DNA from: Marinilabiliales bacterium
Lineage (GTDB): Bacteria > Bacteroidota > Bacteroidia > Bacteroidales > SZUA-534
Reading direction: 5' to 3'
Assembly: GCA_003512955.1 (NCBI GenBank)
Contig: DOTG01000040.1
Location: 191,677 to 255,676, forward strand
Length of the DNA stretch: 64,000 bases
Translations under genes and position numbers: made by a program
Part shown: in pieces, positions 44,093-53,028 of the stretch
How the letters are laid out: the number at the start of each line of letters is the position of its first letter
How positions within the stretch are numbered: the stretch's first letter is position 1
Notes under the pieces: model-generated
The model's input: the letters and a program-made list of their open reading frames with translations, nothing else
Told to the model about the DNA's origin: nothing
The model's database searches: none

Positions 44093-45218
44093 GAATCAAT
44101 AAATTATATAACTGGTGTTCATTAAGTTCAGTGGGTTCGCCACTCAACCAATGTTTTTTGCATCCGCAAGCATCCAAAAATACACATTGCGATGGAATAT
44201 TCAATTTTTGCATCTCATATCCACCTGTAATCAGGTTCAAAACACAGGCAACCCCTATCAGTGAGGTATCTTTCGAATTTTGCCAGGGTTTTAGAAACTC
44301 CGAAAATCCCGACGAATGCGGTATCAAAACAGTATTGATTCCCTCTTTGTTCAAACGGTGTGTAATTTTTGATACCTGGCAATTTGCCGTGCAGTGTTTA
44401 CATACCAGATTCTTACCTTGCTGTTCTGCCTGGCAGTTCAATGACCGGGTCATGCAGGTTGGCAACAAAACAATCTTATTTTTGGTTTTTGAAAACCCGG
44501 GTTTCAGGGAGCGGTTCATCACCTCGGCGGCTACCATGTTCAAATGATACTCGCTGGGTTTCCGGGTACAGAAAATAAAATCTTCTTTCTTCTCGTAGTA
44601 AGTGTAGGTATCCATCATAAAATCTTCCCAGTTTTGGGTATATTCCGACAATTGTTTTTCACCTTCTTGAATAAACCAACCGGCAAAGGCCAGCGTTTTG
44701 TTCCAAAATTCCTGTTGATACATAACTGGTTGCTGTTCCAAAAAGAGTTTCCAAACCGAAAGCCGTTCATATTCCTGAGTAAATTCTTTGGAGCAATTAA
44801 GCCAACTATTCATAAACTTGAACCTTTGGTGGATAGGAATATCCATATTTCGTTGAACAGTTAGGTAACGAAACACCAATTTGCCACGTAGGCTGTCAAT
44901 TCGCTTTTTAAAACGGGGATATTTTTTCCTCCATTCAAACAATTTATTGAACATCGGTTCATAAAAAATGGAATCATTCGAAAACTGATAGTGGTAATTG
45001 GTCCAGAATACTCCCGCCATCAACAGTTCCATCAAATGCTCGTTGGCCTGGTATATTTTCAGCTCCTGTTTTTCCGAAAAAGAAATAAATTCATCAATAT
45101 AACTTTGTAAAGTATGGGATCCTTTTTCAATTACATGGTCGGTAAACTGTGCCAAATCATCATAAAATTGAATTGGGTTTTCGTTACGGCTTTTCAAATA
45201 GTAAGGGCTGGAAATCAT
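44055..45218 (-). CDS. DUF116 family protein
   Basis: A 387-residue protein. The C-terminal half is the DUF116 domain with many Cys: VLLPTCMTRSLNCQAEQQGK, NLVCKHCTANCQVSKITHRL, then VLIPHSSGFSEFLKPW, IGVACVLNLITGGYEM and FLDACGCKKHWL. The cysteines suggest an iron-sulfur cluster or zinc site. The N-terminal half is helical. Function is unknown; a link with isoprenoid genes is suggested by overlap with idi. The ATG at 45218 (MISSPYYLKS) is preferred over 45266, whose extra residues look unlike a domain start. Confidence 0.82.
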   Translation of the reverse strand: MISSPYYLKSRNENPIQFYDDLAQFTDHVIEKGSHTLQSYIDEFISFSEKQELKIYQANEHLMELLMAGVFWTNYHYQFSNDSIFYEPMFNKLFEWRKKYPRFKKRIDSLRGKLVFRYLTVQRNMDIPIHQRFKFMNSWLNCSKEFTQEYERLSVWKLFLEQQPVMYQQEFWNKTLAFAGWFIQEGEKQLSEYTQNWEDFMMDTYTYYEKKEDFIFCTRKPSEYHLNMVAAEVMNRSLKPGFSKTKNKIVLLPTCMTRSLNCQAEQQGKNLVCKHCTANCQVSKITHRLNKEGINTVLIPHSSGFSEFLKPWQNSKDTSLIGVACVLNLITGGYEMQKLNIPSQCVFLDACGCKKHWLSGEPTELNEHQLYNLLIHEAIERPVNSAC

Positions 45219-45384
45219 AGTAACAAGGTTTAAAGGTACGCACCGAAAGACGGTTTTGCAGGACAAAGGTTACCTATAAAGTCCTTTTTTGCCATCAAAA
45301 AACGGTGAATGTAAAAAATACATCGGTGAATGACGAAAACAACCAATTGATTAACTTAGTGCAAAATTAGAAACATTAAATCTT

Positions 45385-45897
45385 ATGATAAAAAGGAGTT
45401 ATATGAATCCTTATCTGGCCGGATGCCTGTTAGGTTCTGTATTACTGGCTGCCATGTATTTTTCAGGTCGGGGGCTGGGTGCCAGTGGTGGCGTTAAATA
45501 TGCGGTGGTTTCTGTTGTTGGGGCAGTTGCACCGGAACATGCTGAAAAATCGGTATATTACAGCAGTTATTTCAACGGAGAAAAAAAGCCGTTGCAAAAC
45601 TGGTTGGTATTTGAAATATTGGGGGTTTTAGCTGGTGGATTTATTTCCGGTGCCTTTTCGGGGCGGTTGAAACTAAAAATTGAACATTCTCCCAAAATAT
45701 CAGCAAAAAAACGATTGCTCTTTGCATTTTTAGGCGGACTATTTTTTGTGTACGGTGCGCAGCTGGCACGTGGATGTACCAGTGGAGCAGCACTTTCCGG
45801 AATGGCTGTGCTTTCAACTGCTGGTTTTGTAACCATGGTGGCTATTTTTGGTTCAGCCTATCTTTTTGCCTGGTTTTTCAGGAAAAACTGGATTTAG
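45385..45897 (+). CDS. YeeE/YedE sulfur-transport protein, first half
   Basis: A 170-residue membrane protein with about four TM helices. It carries YMNPYLAGCLLGSVLLAAMY and the conserved AQLARGCTSGAALSGMAVLS with the key Cys of the family. YeeE/YedE (TsuA) proteins import thiosulfate or related sulfur compounds through a cysteine relay. Here the usual single chain is divided in two adjacent genes, which is common in Bacteroidota. It is divergent from the DUF116 gene. Confidence 0.88.
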   Translation: MIKRSYMNPYLAGCLLGSVLLAAMYFSGRGLGASGGVKYAVVSVVGAVAPEHAEKSVYYSSYFNGEKKPLQNWLVFEILGVLAGGFISGAFSGRLKLKIEHSPKISAKKRLLFAFLGGLFFVYGAQLARGCTSGAALSGMAVLSTAGFVTMVAIFGSAYLFAWFFRKNWI

Positions 45898-45943
45898 TTC
45901 AATGAATAGCTTTCGATGGTAATTATCAATAAACGAAAATACA

Positions 45944-46546
45944 ATGGGACCATTATTCATACTTTCCGATGCACCTCTTTGGGTTGATCTCTTAACTGCA
46001 TTCCTGATAGGCATCGCGTTTGGGTTTGCTTTGGAGCAAGCCGGGTTTTCGTCGAGCCGCAAGCTGGCTGGCATGTTTTACGGGTACGACACCACTGTTT
46101 TAAAAGTATTCTTTACTGCGGCTATTTTTGCATTGGTAGGGTCATTGTTTCTGCAATATTTTGGACTCATTGATTTGAATTTGGTTTATGTAAATGAATA
46201 TTACGTGGGCGCAGCCATTGTAGGTGGAATCATTATGGGAGCCGGGTTTATCATGGGCGGATTTTGTCCCGGAACGGGAATCTGTGCCGTGGGGATTGGC
46301 AAAATTGATGCCCTGTTCTTCCTCTTTGGCGGCTTTGTGGGAGCTTTTTTGTTTGCCGAGTCGTTTCCCTACATTGCCGAATTTGCCTCAGGCTACTACA
46401 AAGGTCCAACAAAAATCAACGAATGGATGGGTATTTCAGCAGGGCTGTTTACCTTGTTTTTAATCATTATAGCAGTAGCCATGTTTTGGCTGACCGAAAA
46501 AGCAGAGAAAGCTTTCCCTAAACCTGAAATTACCAACGAACTTTAA
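45944..46546 (+). CDS. YeeE/YedE sulfur-transport protein, second half
   Basis: A 200-residue membrane protein with about five TM helices. FGFALEQAGFSSSRKLAGMF and IIMGAGFIMGGFCPGTGICA are the second conserved blocks of the family, with two more cysteines. It starts 46 bases after the first half and is followed after 11 bases by a rhodanese gene. That order (transporter half, transporter half, rhodanese) points to uptake and handling of a sulfane-sulfur compound. Confidence 0.88.
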   Translation: MGPLFILSDAPLWVDLLTAFLIGIAFGFALEQAGFSSSRKLAGMFYGYDTTVLKVFFTAAIFALVGSLFLQYFGLIDLNLVYVNEYYVGAAIVGGIIMGAGFIMGGFCPGTGICAVGIGKIDALFFLFGGFVGAFLFAESFPYIAEFASGYYKGPTKINEWMGISAGLFTLFLIIIAVAMFWLTEKAEKAFPKPEITNEL

Positions 46547-46557
46547 AATTAAGGAAC

Positions 46558-47169
46558 ATGAATGCACGGGTTTTGATTTCAATTTGGTTGGTTGGTATGG
46601 GATTGATACTCGCCTTGCTGCCTAACAATCAAACCACGATGGGACAGTTAAAGCCTTCGGAATTGGTTGAAAAGATGAAACAAAATGATGGTTTGATTTC
46701 AGTGGATCAATTAGCCCGATTGTTGGTTAATGAAGATTCCACTATTTTGTTAATCGATCTACGTTCACCCGATGAATATAAAGAATGCAATATTCCGGGT
46801 TCGGTAAATATCCCGTATGCTAAACTGATGGACAAAGAATTTGGGGGATATTTGGAGCAAAACGAAATGAAGCGCATTTTCTATTCAAATAGCGAAATAA
46901 TATCAACCCAAGCATGGGTTTTGGTTGCTGAAATGGACTATAAAAACACTTTCATCCTTCAAGGAGGTATGAATTCGTGGTATCAAACAGTGATGAATGG
47001 CCGCTTTGAAGGAGAACGCATCACGGCCCGTGAAAATGCCTTGTTCGAAACCCGGATGAAAGCCCGGAATCTTTTTATTGAGACGAATAGCCTGCCTGAT
47101 AGCATCCGGTTTCAGTTTAAAATAGCCAAACAAAAAAACCGGAAAAAACTGGATGGGGGTTGCGGATGA
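46558..47169 (+). CDS. Membrane-anchored rhodanese-like protein without catalytic Cys
   Basis: A 203-residue protein with an N-terminal TM anchor (about 5-22, LISIWLVGMGLILALLP) and one rhodanese domain (about 45-150): TILLIDLRSPDEYKECNIPG, SVNIPYAKLMD, ending FILQGGMNSWYQ. The active-site loop, normally starting with Cys, reads FYSNSEIIST, so Ser replaces it and sulfur transfer is unlikely. A binding or scaffolding role is possible. It is cotranscribed with the YeeE/YedE genes. A short Cys-containing tail ends LDGGCG. Confidence 0.85.
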   Translation: MNARVLISIWLVGMGLILALLPNNQTTMGQLKPSELVEKMKQNDGLISVDQLARLLVNEDSTILLIDLRSPDEYKECNIPGSVNIPYAKLMDKEFGGYLEQNEMKRIFYSNSEIISTQAWVLVAEMDYKNTFILQGGMNSWYQTVMNGRFEGERITARENALFETRMKARNLFIETNSLPDSIRFQFKIAKQKNRKKLDGGCG

Positions 47170-47284
47170 TGCAAATATTAGCTTTTGTAGGATCTGAGAG
47201 CTTTGCTTTCACACAGAATTTAATAGTCCGTTAACCTACACCTTATGAAAATTCAGGTATTCTAAAGATATTAAAATACAAAAG

Positions 47285-47794
47285 ATGCAAAAAAAAGGAA
47301 TAATCATAGTTATAGCTTCATTGTCGGTAATACTCGCGTTGGTGGTTTTAAAGTCTTTCAACAAAGATGCTTTTTTGTTGGATGCCAAGCGGGCACACAC
47401 CAAAAGTTTGGAACAAACCCACATTCTTACCTTACCGCAGTTCAAAGAAAAACTTCAACAGATGCCCAATGTAACAGTTATTGATTTGAGAAGTACCAAG
47501 GCCTTTGAGCATGGGCATTTCAGCCAAGCGGTCAATATTCCATTAGCAGCTATTTTACAATATCCTGAGTTTCATGTTTTTAAAGATTCCACCTTGGTAC
47601 TGGTTTCCAATTCTTTGATAGAATCCACCCAAGCATGGATGTTAATGACTCAAATGGGCTACAAAAATCTGTTTTTGTTCGATGGTTCCTTAGATTTACT
47701 ATCCGCAGAAACACTTTCTGACAGCACGGAACATATTGGCAGTGAGGTATTAAAATATAAATTCCAGGCTGATTCTACAATCAACCTGGAATAA
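47285..47794 (+). CDS. Second rhodanese-like protein without catalytic Cys
   Basis: A 169-residue paralogue of the preceding protein with a TM anchor (about 6-21, IIVIASLSVILALVVL) and a rhodanese domain: VTVIDLRSTKAFEHGHFSQA, VNIPLAAILQYPEF, LVLVSNSLIESTQAWMLMTQ and NLFLFDGSLDLL. The loop is again SNSLIEST instead of a Cys loop. Tandem duplication with shared loss of the nucleophile suggests selection for a non-catalytic role. It lies 115 bases after its neighbour. Confidence 0.82.
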   Translation: MQKKGIIIVIASLSVILALVVLKSFNKDAFLLDAKRAHTKSLEQTHILTLPQFKEKLQQMPNVTVIDLRSTKAFEHGHFSQAVNIPLAAILQYPEFHVFKDSTLVLVSNSLIESTQAWMLMTQMGYKNLFLFDGSLDLLSAETLSDSTEHIGSEVLKYKFQADSTINLE

Positions 47795-47809
47795 TTAATT
47801 ATACAGCAA

Positions 47810-48838
47810 TTACTCAACAACTTCGTAATTACCAATGTCGCTGGCAGAAAAGGTGACCCACGAAAGAGTCTCTTTTTCCTTTTGCATTTTACCGTACATA
47901 AAACTGTTGTTTCCAAAATCCAACGTTCGGGCGTTGTACCCAAAAAGGTTCAAATAGGCGGTCACAAAGCCTGAATTATGCCCTGTACCACAATATACAA
48001 CCACCTCTTTGCCGGCAGGAATAGTTGTCATTTCGTTTGGAATTCCCAGAGTTCCGGCAGGTTTATACCGCACGGCACCTGGAATGTGACCCCCGTCATA
48101 CTTATCTTTCCGCTCAAAATTGATGATGAAATAAGCCGATGGGTTTTTAAATACCTGTTCCGCCGAAATGGTTGTGTTTTCAAGCCCTGCGCTGAACAGT
48201 GCCTGAATCCGGGATTGCATCAAAGCGTCACTATTTTCGGCCACAGCAATTTCTGGAAATTTACCGGTTTTTGGTTTTGGATTTTCAGTTATTTCCAATT
48301 GGTTTTCATAAGCCGGTGAAAGCCCTTTCAGCCAATTATCATTGGCAACATCCCGGCTCCAGGCACTCATCCCCCACCGCATGGCATATACATTTCCATA
48401 TCCCATCAATCGCAGTAACGACGTGGTGTAGCTGGCATATTGCCCGGTAGGGCAAACCAAAATTATTTTATCGTATTCAAAAGGTTTTATTTTGGTCTGG
48501 AAATATTCCAGAATGTTAGTAAAATCTACCTGAACCGCACCTTTGATGTGGCCTTTTTTGAATTCTTCTAGTTTCCGGATATCGATGATAAGATTATTTG
48601 CAGCCAATTCCTCGTGAACAATGGAAGCTTTTATTAACGAAGGAAATTCCCGGCTGTTGACATAATCCCCGGTCTCATTCAGATAATCAAGCAAAAGCTG
48701 GGTACCGGCCGGAACCTGTACTGGAATGTTGGCCTCAGGCGCCTTACTTTCCGTTATTCCTTTGGATTCTGTGTTTGGATTCGTACACCCAGCCACAAAA
48801 GCGATCCATAAAAAGAATATTGCTTTTTTCTTCTGCAT
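47810..48838 (-). CDS. Two-domain rhodanese lipoprotein (sulfurtransferase)
   Basis: A 342-residue protein with an SPII signal (FFLWIAFVAGC, lipobox VAGC). It has two rhodanese domains: the first (about 70-175) carries KIILVCPTGQYASY, the second (about 215-325) carries EVVVYCGTGHNSGF, and both keep the loop Cys. It is likely a periplasmic thiosulfate or sulfane-sulfur transferase. Convergent with the two Cys-less rhodaneses, which may pair with it functionally. Only 15 bases separate its stop from the stop of the upstream gene. Confidence 0.88.
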   Translation of the reverse strand: MQKKKAIFFLWIAFVAGCTNPNTESKGITESKAPEANIPVQVPAGTQLLLDYLNETGDYVNSREFPSLIKASIVHEELAANNLIIDIRKLEEFKKGHIKGAVQVDFTNILEYFQTKIKPFEYDKIILVCPTGQYASYTTSLLRLMGYGNVYAMRWGMSAWSRDVANDNWLKGLSPAYENQLEITENPKPKTGKFPEIAVAENSDALMQSRIQALFSAGLENTTISAEQVFKNPSAYFIINFERKDKYDGGHIPGAVRYKPAGTLGIPNEMTTIPAGKEVVVYCGTGHNSGFVTAYLNLFGYNARTLDFGNNSFMYGKMQKEKETLSWVTFSASDIGNYEVVE

Positions 48839-48847
48839 ACAAATGTC

Positions 48848-49909
48848 CTAAAGTTTTACTCTTTTACTATCGTATTTAACAGTATCGGTGGGATGACCTA
48901 ATTCGTTGTACACAAATTCCATCACAGCAACACCTCTTTCTGGATGATTCATCAGGTTCCTGTTTCCATCTAAAAATGCAATTTCAGTACGTGAACCATG
49001 AACATCATATTTAAACTGATACACCGGTATTTTTTTCCCTGAAAGATATTCTTCGTCTTGATCCCAATAGGCAGTTTCCACTACATTGCCCACGGAGTCA
49101 ACGGTATTGACAAATTTGGCCCATCCCCAATATAAATTGGAAAACCTGCCTGTAGTGTTGTGAACTGTAAATTCCAACAAATCGCCAAAATCGTTCATTT
49201 TGAATAAAAAGTACGAAACACCAATGTCGCCACAGTTTTCGGCGGTGCAATTATAAAGAGTATCGGCTTGGTAATTGGCCATCCGGGTTACATGACCTTT
49301 TTCGTTGTAGCTAAAGCGCAACTCATAAAACGGACAGAATTCATTCATAATCACTTCGGTTCCGGCCAAATTATAACGGTTTTCTTTAATCAAGCCATCA
49401 GGCAATTTGGTCCAGGTATATGAGGCAATTTTATTACGGTTTTCAATCTGAGCCCCCTCTTTGCCATAAAATTTAAGCCCGGTGCGCATGCCATGGGCAT
49501 CAAGACTAAAAACTGATTTGAACACTTCGCCCTCAATCACTTGAGGCAAGGTATCTTTATCAAAGTAGGTACGGGTTTCGGTGCTATCGGTATATTCAAT
49601 CACAATTTTGGAAGCATCGGTAGCAGAATTCCCAAGCAACACAGAACCTCTGCCAAATTCTATGGAAACCGGACGGTTCATTTCATTAAAGGTAAATTTA
49701 TAGTTATTGATAGTTTTAGCCTCTTCGGCGCTGATTTCATAACTTCCCTGAATGTTATCGAAACTGGTTTCGCTGAAAAGGATGTGTCGGTAGTATTTCA
49801 CCTTCGCGGAACCCTCACCGGTTCCCTCCTTTTTACTTCCTGTGCACGATGCCATACCCACGGCCACTATCGCGGCAATTGCTAAAATGATAAATGATTT
49901 TTTTTTCAT
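48848..49909 (-). CDS. Lipoprotein with YD-like beta repeats
   Basis: A 353-residue protein with an SPII signal (ILAIAAIVAVGMASC, lipobox MASC). The mature part repeats strand pairs like FSYNEKGHVTRMANYQ, FKYDVHGSRTEIAFLD and FVYNELGHPTDTVKYD, similar to RHS/YD repeats, which form beta shells. Two Cys-containing loops (CTAENCGD) are present. It lies 9 bases before the rhodanese lipoprotein gene, so the two are probably one operon. Function unknown; association with sulfur metabolism is by context only. Confidence 0.7.
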   Translation of the reverse strand: MKKKSFIILAIAAIVAVGMASCTGSKKEGTGEGSAKVKYYRHILFSETSFDNIQGSYEISAEEAKTINNYKFTFNEMNRPVSIEFGRGSVLLGNSATDASKIVIEYTDSTETRTYFDKDTLPQVIEGEVFKSVFSLDAHGMRTGLKFYGKEGAQIENRNKIASYTWTKLPDGLIKENRYNLAGTEVIMNEFCPFYELRFSYNEKGHVTRMANYQADTLYNCTAENCGDIGVSYFLFKMNDFGDLLEFTVHNTTGRFSNLYWGWAKFVNTVDSVGNVVETAYWDQDEEYLSGKKIPVYQFKYDVHGSRTEIAFLDGNRNLMNHPERGVAVMEFVYNELGHPTDTVKYDSKRVKL

Positions 49910-49963
49910 AATTGATTTAGTTTAAGTTTTAACAGTTAATTTTTTATTTGTTGCTGAACAAAA

Positions 49964-49971
49964 CAAAAGTA
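49964..49971 (-). promoter_or_regulatory. -7 box for the lipoprotein-rhodanese operon
   Basis: TACTTTTG on the minus strand, 55 bases upstream of the ATG at 49909, matches TAnnTTTG. The gap 49972-50082 holds nothing else recognisable. Confidence 0.45.
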
Positions 49972-50082
49972 TGAAAATATCTTTTATTCCGAATCAACCT
50001 TCCTTTGGTATTGTCAATAAGGAGCAGCAAACTTTAAAAGGTTACAGTGAAACGGTACAAGAAATGTAATTGAATTCATTTA

Positions 50083-50310
50083 TCAACATTTTACATTAGG
50101 GGCACATGTTCGTGATATGCCCTGAGCGGGGCTGCGTGGCGGTGTTTCATTAATTCCAATTAACGGATTTGATTCAAGGGTAATCGACTCCTCGACAACG
50201 GATTTTACTAATTTCTTAGCAATTCTTGGGCTTGCTTTATATTTATAGAAATCATAAATGTCTTCAAGTTGAGATAATGCAAAGTCAGTCCAAAGGATTC
50301 TCACTTCCAT
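50083..50310 (-). pseudogene. Truncated ParE/RelE-type toxin
   Basis: The first 55 residues are toxin-like (VRILWTDFALSQLEDIYDFY, then IAKKLVKSVVEESITLESNP and PLIGINE). After that the frame runs into the half palindromic element and ends NVKC, unlike any ParE. Normal ParE proteins have 90-100 residues with catalytic or gyrase-contact residues near the C-terminus, which are missing. It is almost surely inactive. Confidence 0.65.
50090..50150 (-). repeat. Half of a palindromic element inside a truncated toxin gene
   Basis: ACCGCCACGCAGCCCCGCTC followed by AGGGCATATC on the minus strand resembles the right arm of the element at 52890-53028 (CAGCCACGCAGTCCTGCGC, GGGCATGTTG). The left arm is missing. 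Confidence 0.45.
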
Positions 50311-50351
50311 TTTTCAATTCGATTTAGTAAATCTCTAGCTTCAGTTGTCAT
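50301..50351 (-). pseudogene. Antitoxin remnant
   Basis: A 16-codon frame MTTEARDLLNRIEKWK-stop ends inside the first codons of the toxin (the TGA overlaps GTGA), the usual coupling of antitoxin and toxin. Normal antitoxins have 60-90 residues, so most of it has been deleted. Confidence 0.45.
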
Positions 50352-50472
50352 AACTTAACATTTTGCAGAAATGCCCATATTATTACCACTTACTATCATA
50401 TAAATCCAATTTGTCCTAAATTATATCCTATGCTAAATTAATGTTTTATTTAACAGCATTAATAGTTACACC

Positions 50473-51924
50473 TTAAACGGTTTCTTTGGGTTTACTGAAC
50501 AAAATACGGTCGTAAATCCACAAGGCCAAGGCTGAACCCACTCCAATGGCAGTAACAACCAACCAAATATTCCAGGGGTGGTATTTGTCCCAAAGGAACT
50601 GGTTCAATTCCAGTGAACCCATTTGAAAGTCGGACATGGCTTTGGCAAAGAGTTCATTTTGAGTAATGCCTCCGGGTACAGGAATCCCCCGGGCTGCAAA
50701 TTCCCGGTTCACAAAGCCAACTTTGTCGGCCAGGGTTTCATACACCGTGCCGGAAACTTTTCCGGCCATCAAACTACCTAAAGCAAAAGGCAAGTAGGAA
50801 CATCCCATGTACAGGGCTACCTTTTCTTTAGGAGCAATACGGCCAATATATTCCGTAATTTTTGGGGAACTGGCCATTTCGCCAATTCCAAATATCAATA
50901 ACGCCACAATTACGTAAAATCCGTTTTGGGTAGCTAAGGCCAACCCCATACCAATGGAACTTACCAAAATACCTGTCATGATGGAATGCAGGGGACGCCA
51001 TTTCATTACAAAAGCCGAAACCGCCAATTGCAAGGTTATGATGAACAAAGCATCCATGTTGGTAAAATATTCCGCTTTGATGGTGCCATCGGGGCTGCCG
51101 ATTTTACCGATAAGCCAGGGCCAGGATTCATGCAACCACTGGTAAACCATTCCGGTATCGACCCATTGGGTGATGAATACCGATAACGAGAAAAACAACT
51201 GGTAATACATAGTCCAGAAACCGGCTACAATCAACAAAAATACCACCAGCTTAACATCGCTTAAAGCAGTAAATATATTGATGAAAATCCGGCGGATGGC
51301 TTGCCACAGATCATCGGTTTGGGCTTGCCGCTCTGGTTCGCGGTAAAAAAGCAGAATCACCACATTTACCAAAATAAAAACTGCCGAGATGTAAAATACC
51401 ATTCTAAAAGCCGTTTCACTAAACTGCAAGGCCACAAGGGGGCCCACAAATGCACCAATATTCACCATCATGTAAAAGATGCCAAACCCGATGGAAGATG
51501 TATCTTCGTTGGTGGTTTTTGCTATGGTGGCAGAGATAACCGGCTTAAACAATGCCGCCCCAATGGCTAAAAAAAGATAGTTGATAAACACGGTAAAAAA
51601 GGTGCGGCTCAGGGGCATCAATAAAAACGAAAGAAAATAAATACTATAGGCAATAAACAATGTTTTCTTAAAACCGATGCGGTCGGCAATAGCTCCGGTA
51701 ATCACTGGCAAAAGATAAAGAATGGATGTACCCACACCCATGATAGTCCCCTTTTGTGCTTGGGTTAACCCTAAAGCCCCCGTATCAGTGGAAAGTGTCA
51801 GGTAATTGGCAAAAAGCATAAAAAAACCGTAGAACGCCCATCTTTCAAAAAGCTCCATACTATTGGCCAACCAAAAAGTACGTGGATATTTCGAAAATAT
51901 CTTAAAAAACCCGATTGATTTCAT
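50473..51924 (-). CDS. POT/PTR2-type MFS transporter (oligopeptide symporter-like)
   Basis: A 483-residue membrane protein with about 12-14 TM helices. The first helix carries SMELFERWAFYGFFMLFANY, the ExxERxxYYG-like signature of proton-dependent oligopeptide transporters. GTIMGVGTSILYLLPVITGA, IADRIGFKKTLFIAYSIYFL and a PVISATIAKTTNED loop follow the MFS pattern. It probably imports di- or tripeptides with protons. It stands alone, without a clear promoter box. Confidence 0.85.
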   Translation of the reverse strand: MKSIGFFKIFSKYPRTFWLANSMELFERWAFYGFFMLFANYLTLSTDTGALGLTQAQKGTIMGVGTSILYLLPVITGAIADRIGFKKTLFIAYSIYFLSFLLMPLSRTFFTVFINYLFLAIGAALFKPVISATIAKTTNEDTSSIGFGIFYMMVNIGAFVGPLVALQFSETAFRMVFYISAVFILVNVVILLFYREPERQAQTDDLWQAIRRIFINIFTALSDVKLVVFLLIVAGFWTMYYQLFFSLSVFITQWVDTGMVYQWLHESWPWLIGKIGSPDGTIKAEYFTNMDALFIITLQLAVSAFVMKWRPLHSIMTGILVSSIGMGLALATQNGFYVIVALLIFGIGEMASSPKITEYIGRIAPKEKVALYMGCSYLPFALGSLMAGKVSGTVYETLADKVGFVNREFAARGIPVPGGITQNELFAKAMSDFQMGSLELNQFLWDKYHPWNIWLVVTAIGVGSALALWIYDRILFSKPKETV

Positions 51925-52207
51925 TCGTAGATATTAATTAATTTATTGAACTCATGGAACATCCATGTTATATTTATTCCTTTTTGTGAACCAAAGTGCA
52001 TGGATGTTTCATTCCTGTAAATTTTGATTTTATTTGGGTGGAAAAGATAATTAGAAAATAGCTAAAATCCGCAGCAAAAAGTAAGATAATAAGAATACGA
52101 AGTTGTAGGCGCAACTATCCGGATGCTACCAAGCCGCGGCAAACCTCAAAAAAGGAATGAAAAACCGGGAACTTAAAACAGCAGAAATGGAAAATCCAAC
52201 GGCTGTG

Positions 52208-52753
52208 TCAATCTTGTTTAAAACGGTAGCCAATGCCCATGCCAAAGGATGGTCCAGAACCATTCTCTATTTCCGGGACATTTACCACACCACTAAGACC
52301 AAGGTAGATAAAGCCAAACAGATTATTCTCAAAAATCCATTTGTATCCTAAATACCCTGATGGGCCGATGCCCGTGCGGATCCGTTGGGTTTCATCCAAA
52401 CTGTCGATGGCAGCCACACCAAGGGTACCGAAACAGGCACCCAAAATAAACCGTCGGTTTTTTGTGTGCTCCAAGGCCATGCCGACACTGTAACCAACGG
52501 AAGACAGAAGTTCATTAAAACCCAATGCAAAGGTAATCCCCGACGAAACCGTTGTGGAAAGGGTATATTTTTCATTTATTGGAAAGCAATACGAAAAGGC
52601 CGCACCTGTTCCTCCTCCATATAAAGGACCAAAACCCATGTGAAATGCAAAACTATTTTTGGGAACTTCGTTTTGTGCATCTATCCGGAGCGGAATGCTG
52701 ACCAAAAGAAGAAAAAGGATCAAAAAATAATATTTAATATCCCTGTTGTTCAA
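52208..52753 (-). CDS. Small outer-membrane beta-barrel protein
   Basis: A 181-residue protein with a signal peptide (about 1-26, FLILFLLLVSIPLRIDAQ). Alternating polar/hydrophobic strands and glycine turns (FAFHMGFGPLYGGGTGAAFS, YTLSTTVSSGITFALGFN, FILGACFGTLGVA) end in an aromatic/polar last strand (GMGIGYRFKQD), as expected for an 8-stranded OmpW/OmpA-like barrel. Function is unknown. Its promoter box lies at 52775-52782. Confidence 0.75.
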   Translation of the reverse strand: MNNRDIKYYFLILFLLLVSIPLRIDAQNEVPKNSFAFHMGFGPLYGGGTGAAFSYCFPINEKYTLSTTVSSGITFALGFNELLSSVGYSVGMALEHTKNRRFILGACFGTLGVAAIDSLDETQRIRTGIGPSGYLGYKWIFENNLFGFIYLGLSGVVNVPEIENGSGPSFGMGIGYRFKQD

Positions 52754-52774
52754 TTAAATACATTTTAAGTTACT

Positions 52775-52782
52775 CAAAGTTA
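52775..52782 (-). promoter_or_regulatory. -7 box for the outer-membrane protein
   Basis: TAACTTTG on the minus strand lies 22 bases upstream of the ATG at 52753. It sits next to one copy of an approximately 100-bp direct repeat. Confidence 0.5.
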
Positions 52783-52787
52783 CGCCA

Positions 52788-52889
52788 TATTTATCATTTT
52801 CGTCTGGTGTATAAGTAATTTATTTTATAATCCGTATAAATACTTTTTAAACATCCAAAATAAAAAAACACCAACGGCTTTTGACAGGT
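52788..52889. repeat. Direct repeat, copy 1
   Basis: Shares TTTATCATTTTCGTCTGGTG, ATAAGTAATTTATTTTATAA and TACTTTTTAAACATCCAAA with 54119-54217, about 90% identical by eye over the first 80 bases. The terminator stem at its far end is decayed in this copy. Confidence 0.8.
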
Positions 52890-53028
52890 TGCCCTGCTTC
52901 TTGATACAACATGCCCAGCGCAGGACTGCGTGGCTGGGTATTAAATAATCAGCATAAAGTTAAATTTAAACCACACGCTTGAAATATGCACTAACCGCCC
53001 AATTATTTATATACCATGTTTTGTTGTT
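52890..53028 (-). repeat. Palindromic attC-like element (E)
   Basis: On the minus strand it begins at CTAACAAC, whose TAA is the stop codon of the DUF6544-like gene. It continues ATGGTATATAAATAATTGGG and ends CCAGCCACGCAGTCCTGCGC, GGGCATGTTGTATC. This is the same architecture as the elements in the 6-10 kb array. Confidence 0.5.

Noticed and set aside
52157..52351. Plus-strand 64-residue frame
   Set aside because: It overlaps the end of the outer-membrane protein gene on the other strand and has no recognisable features.
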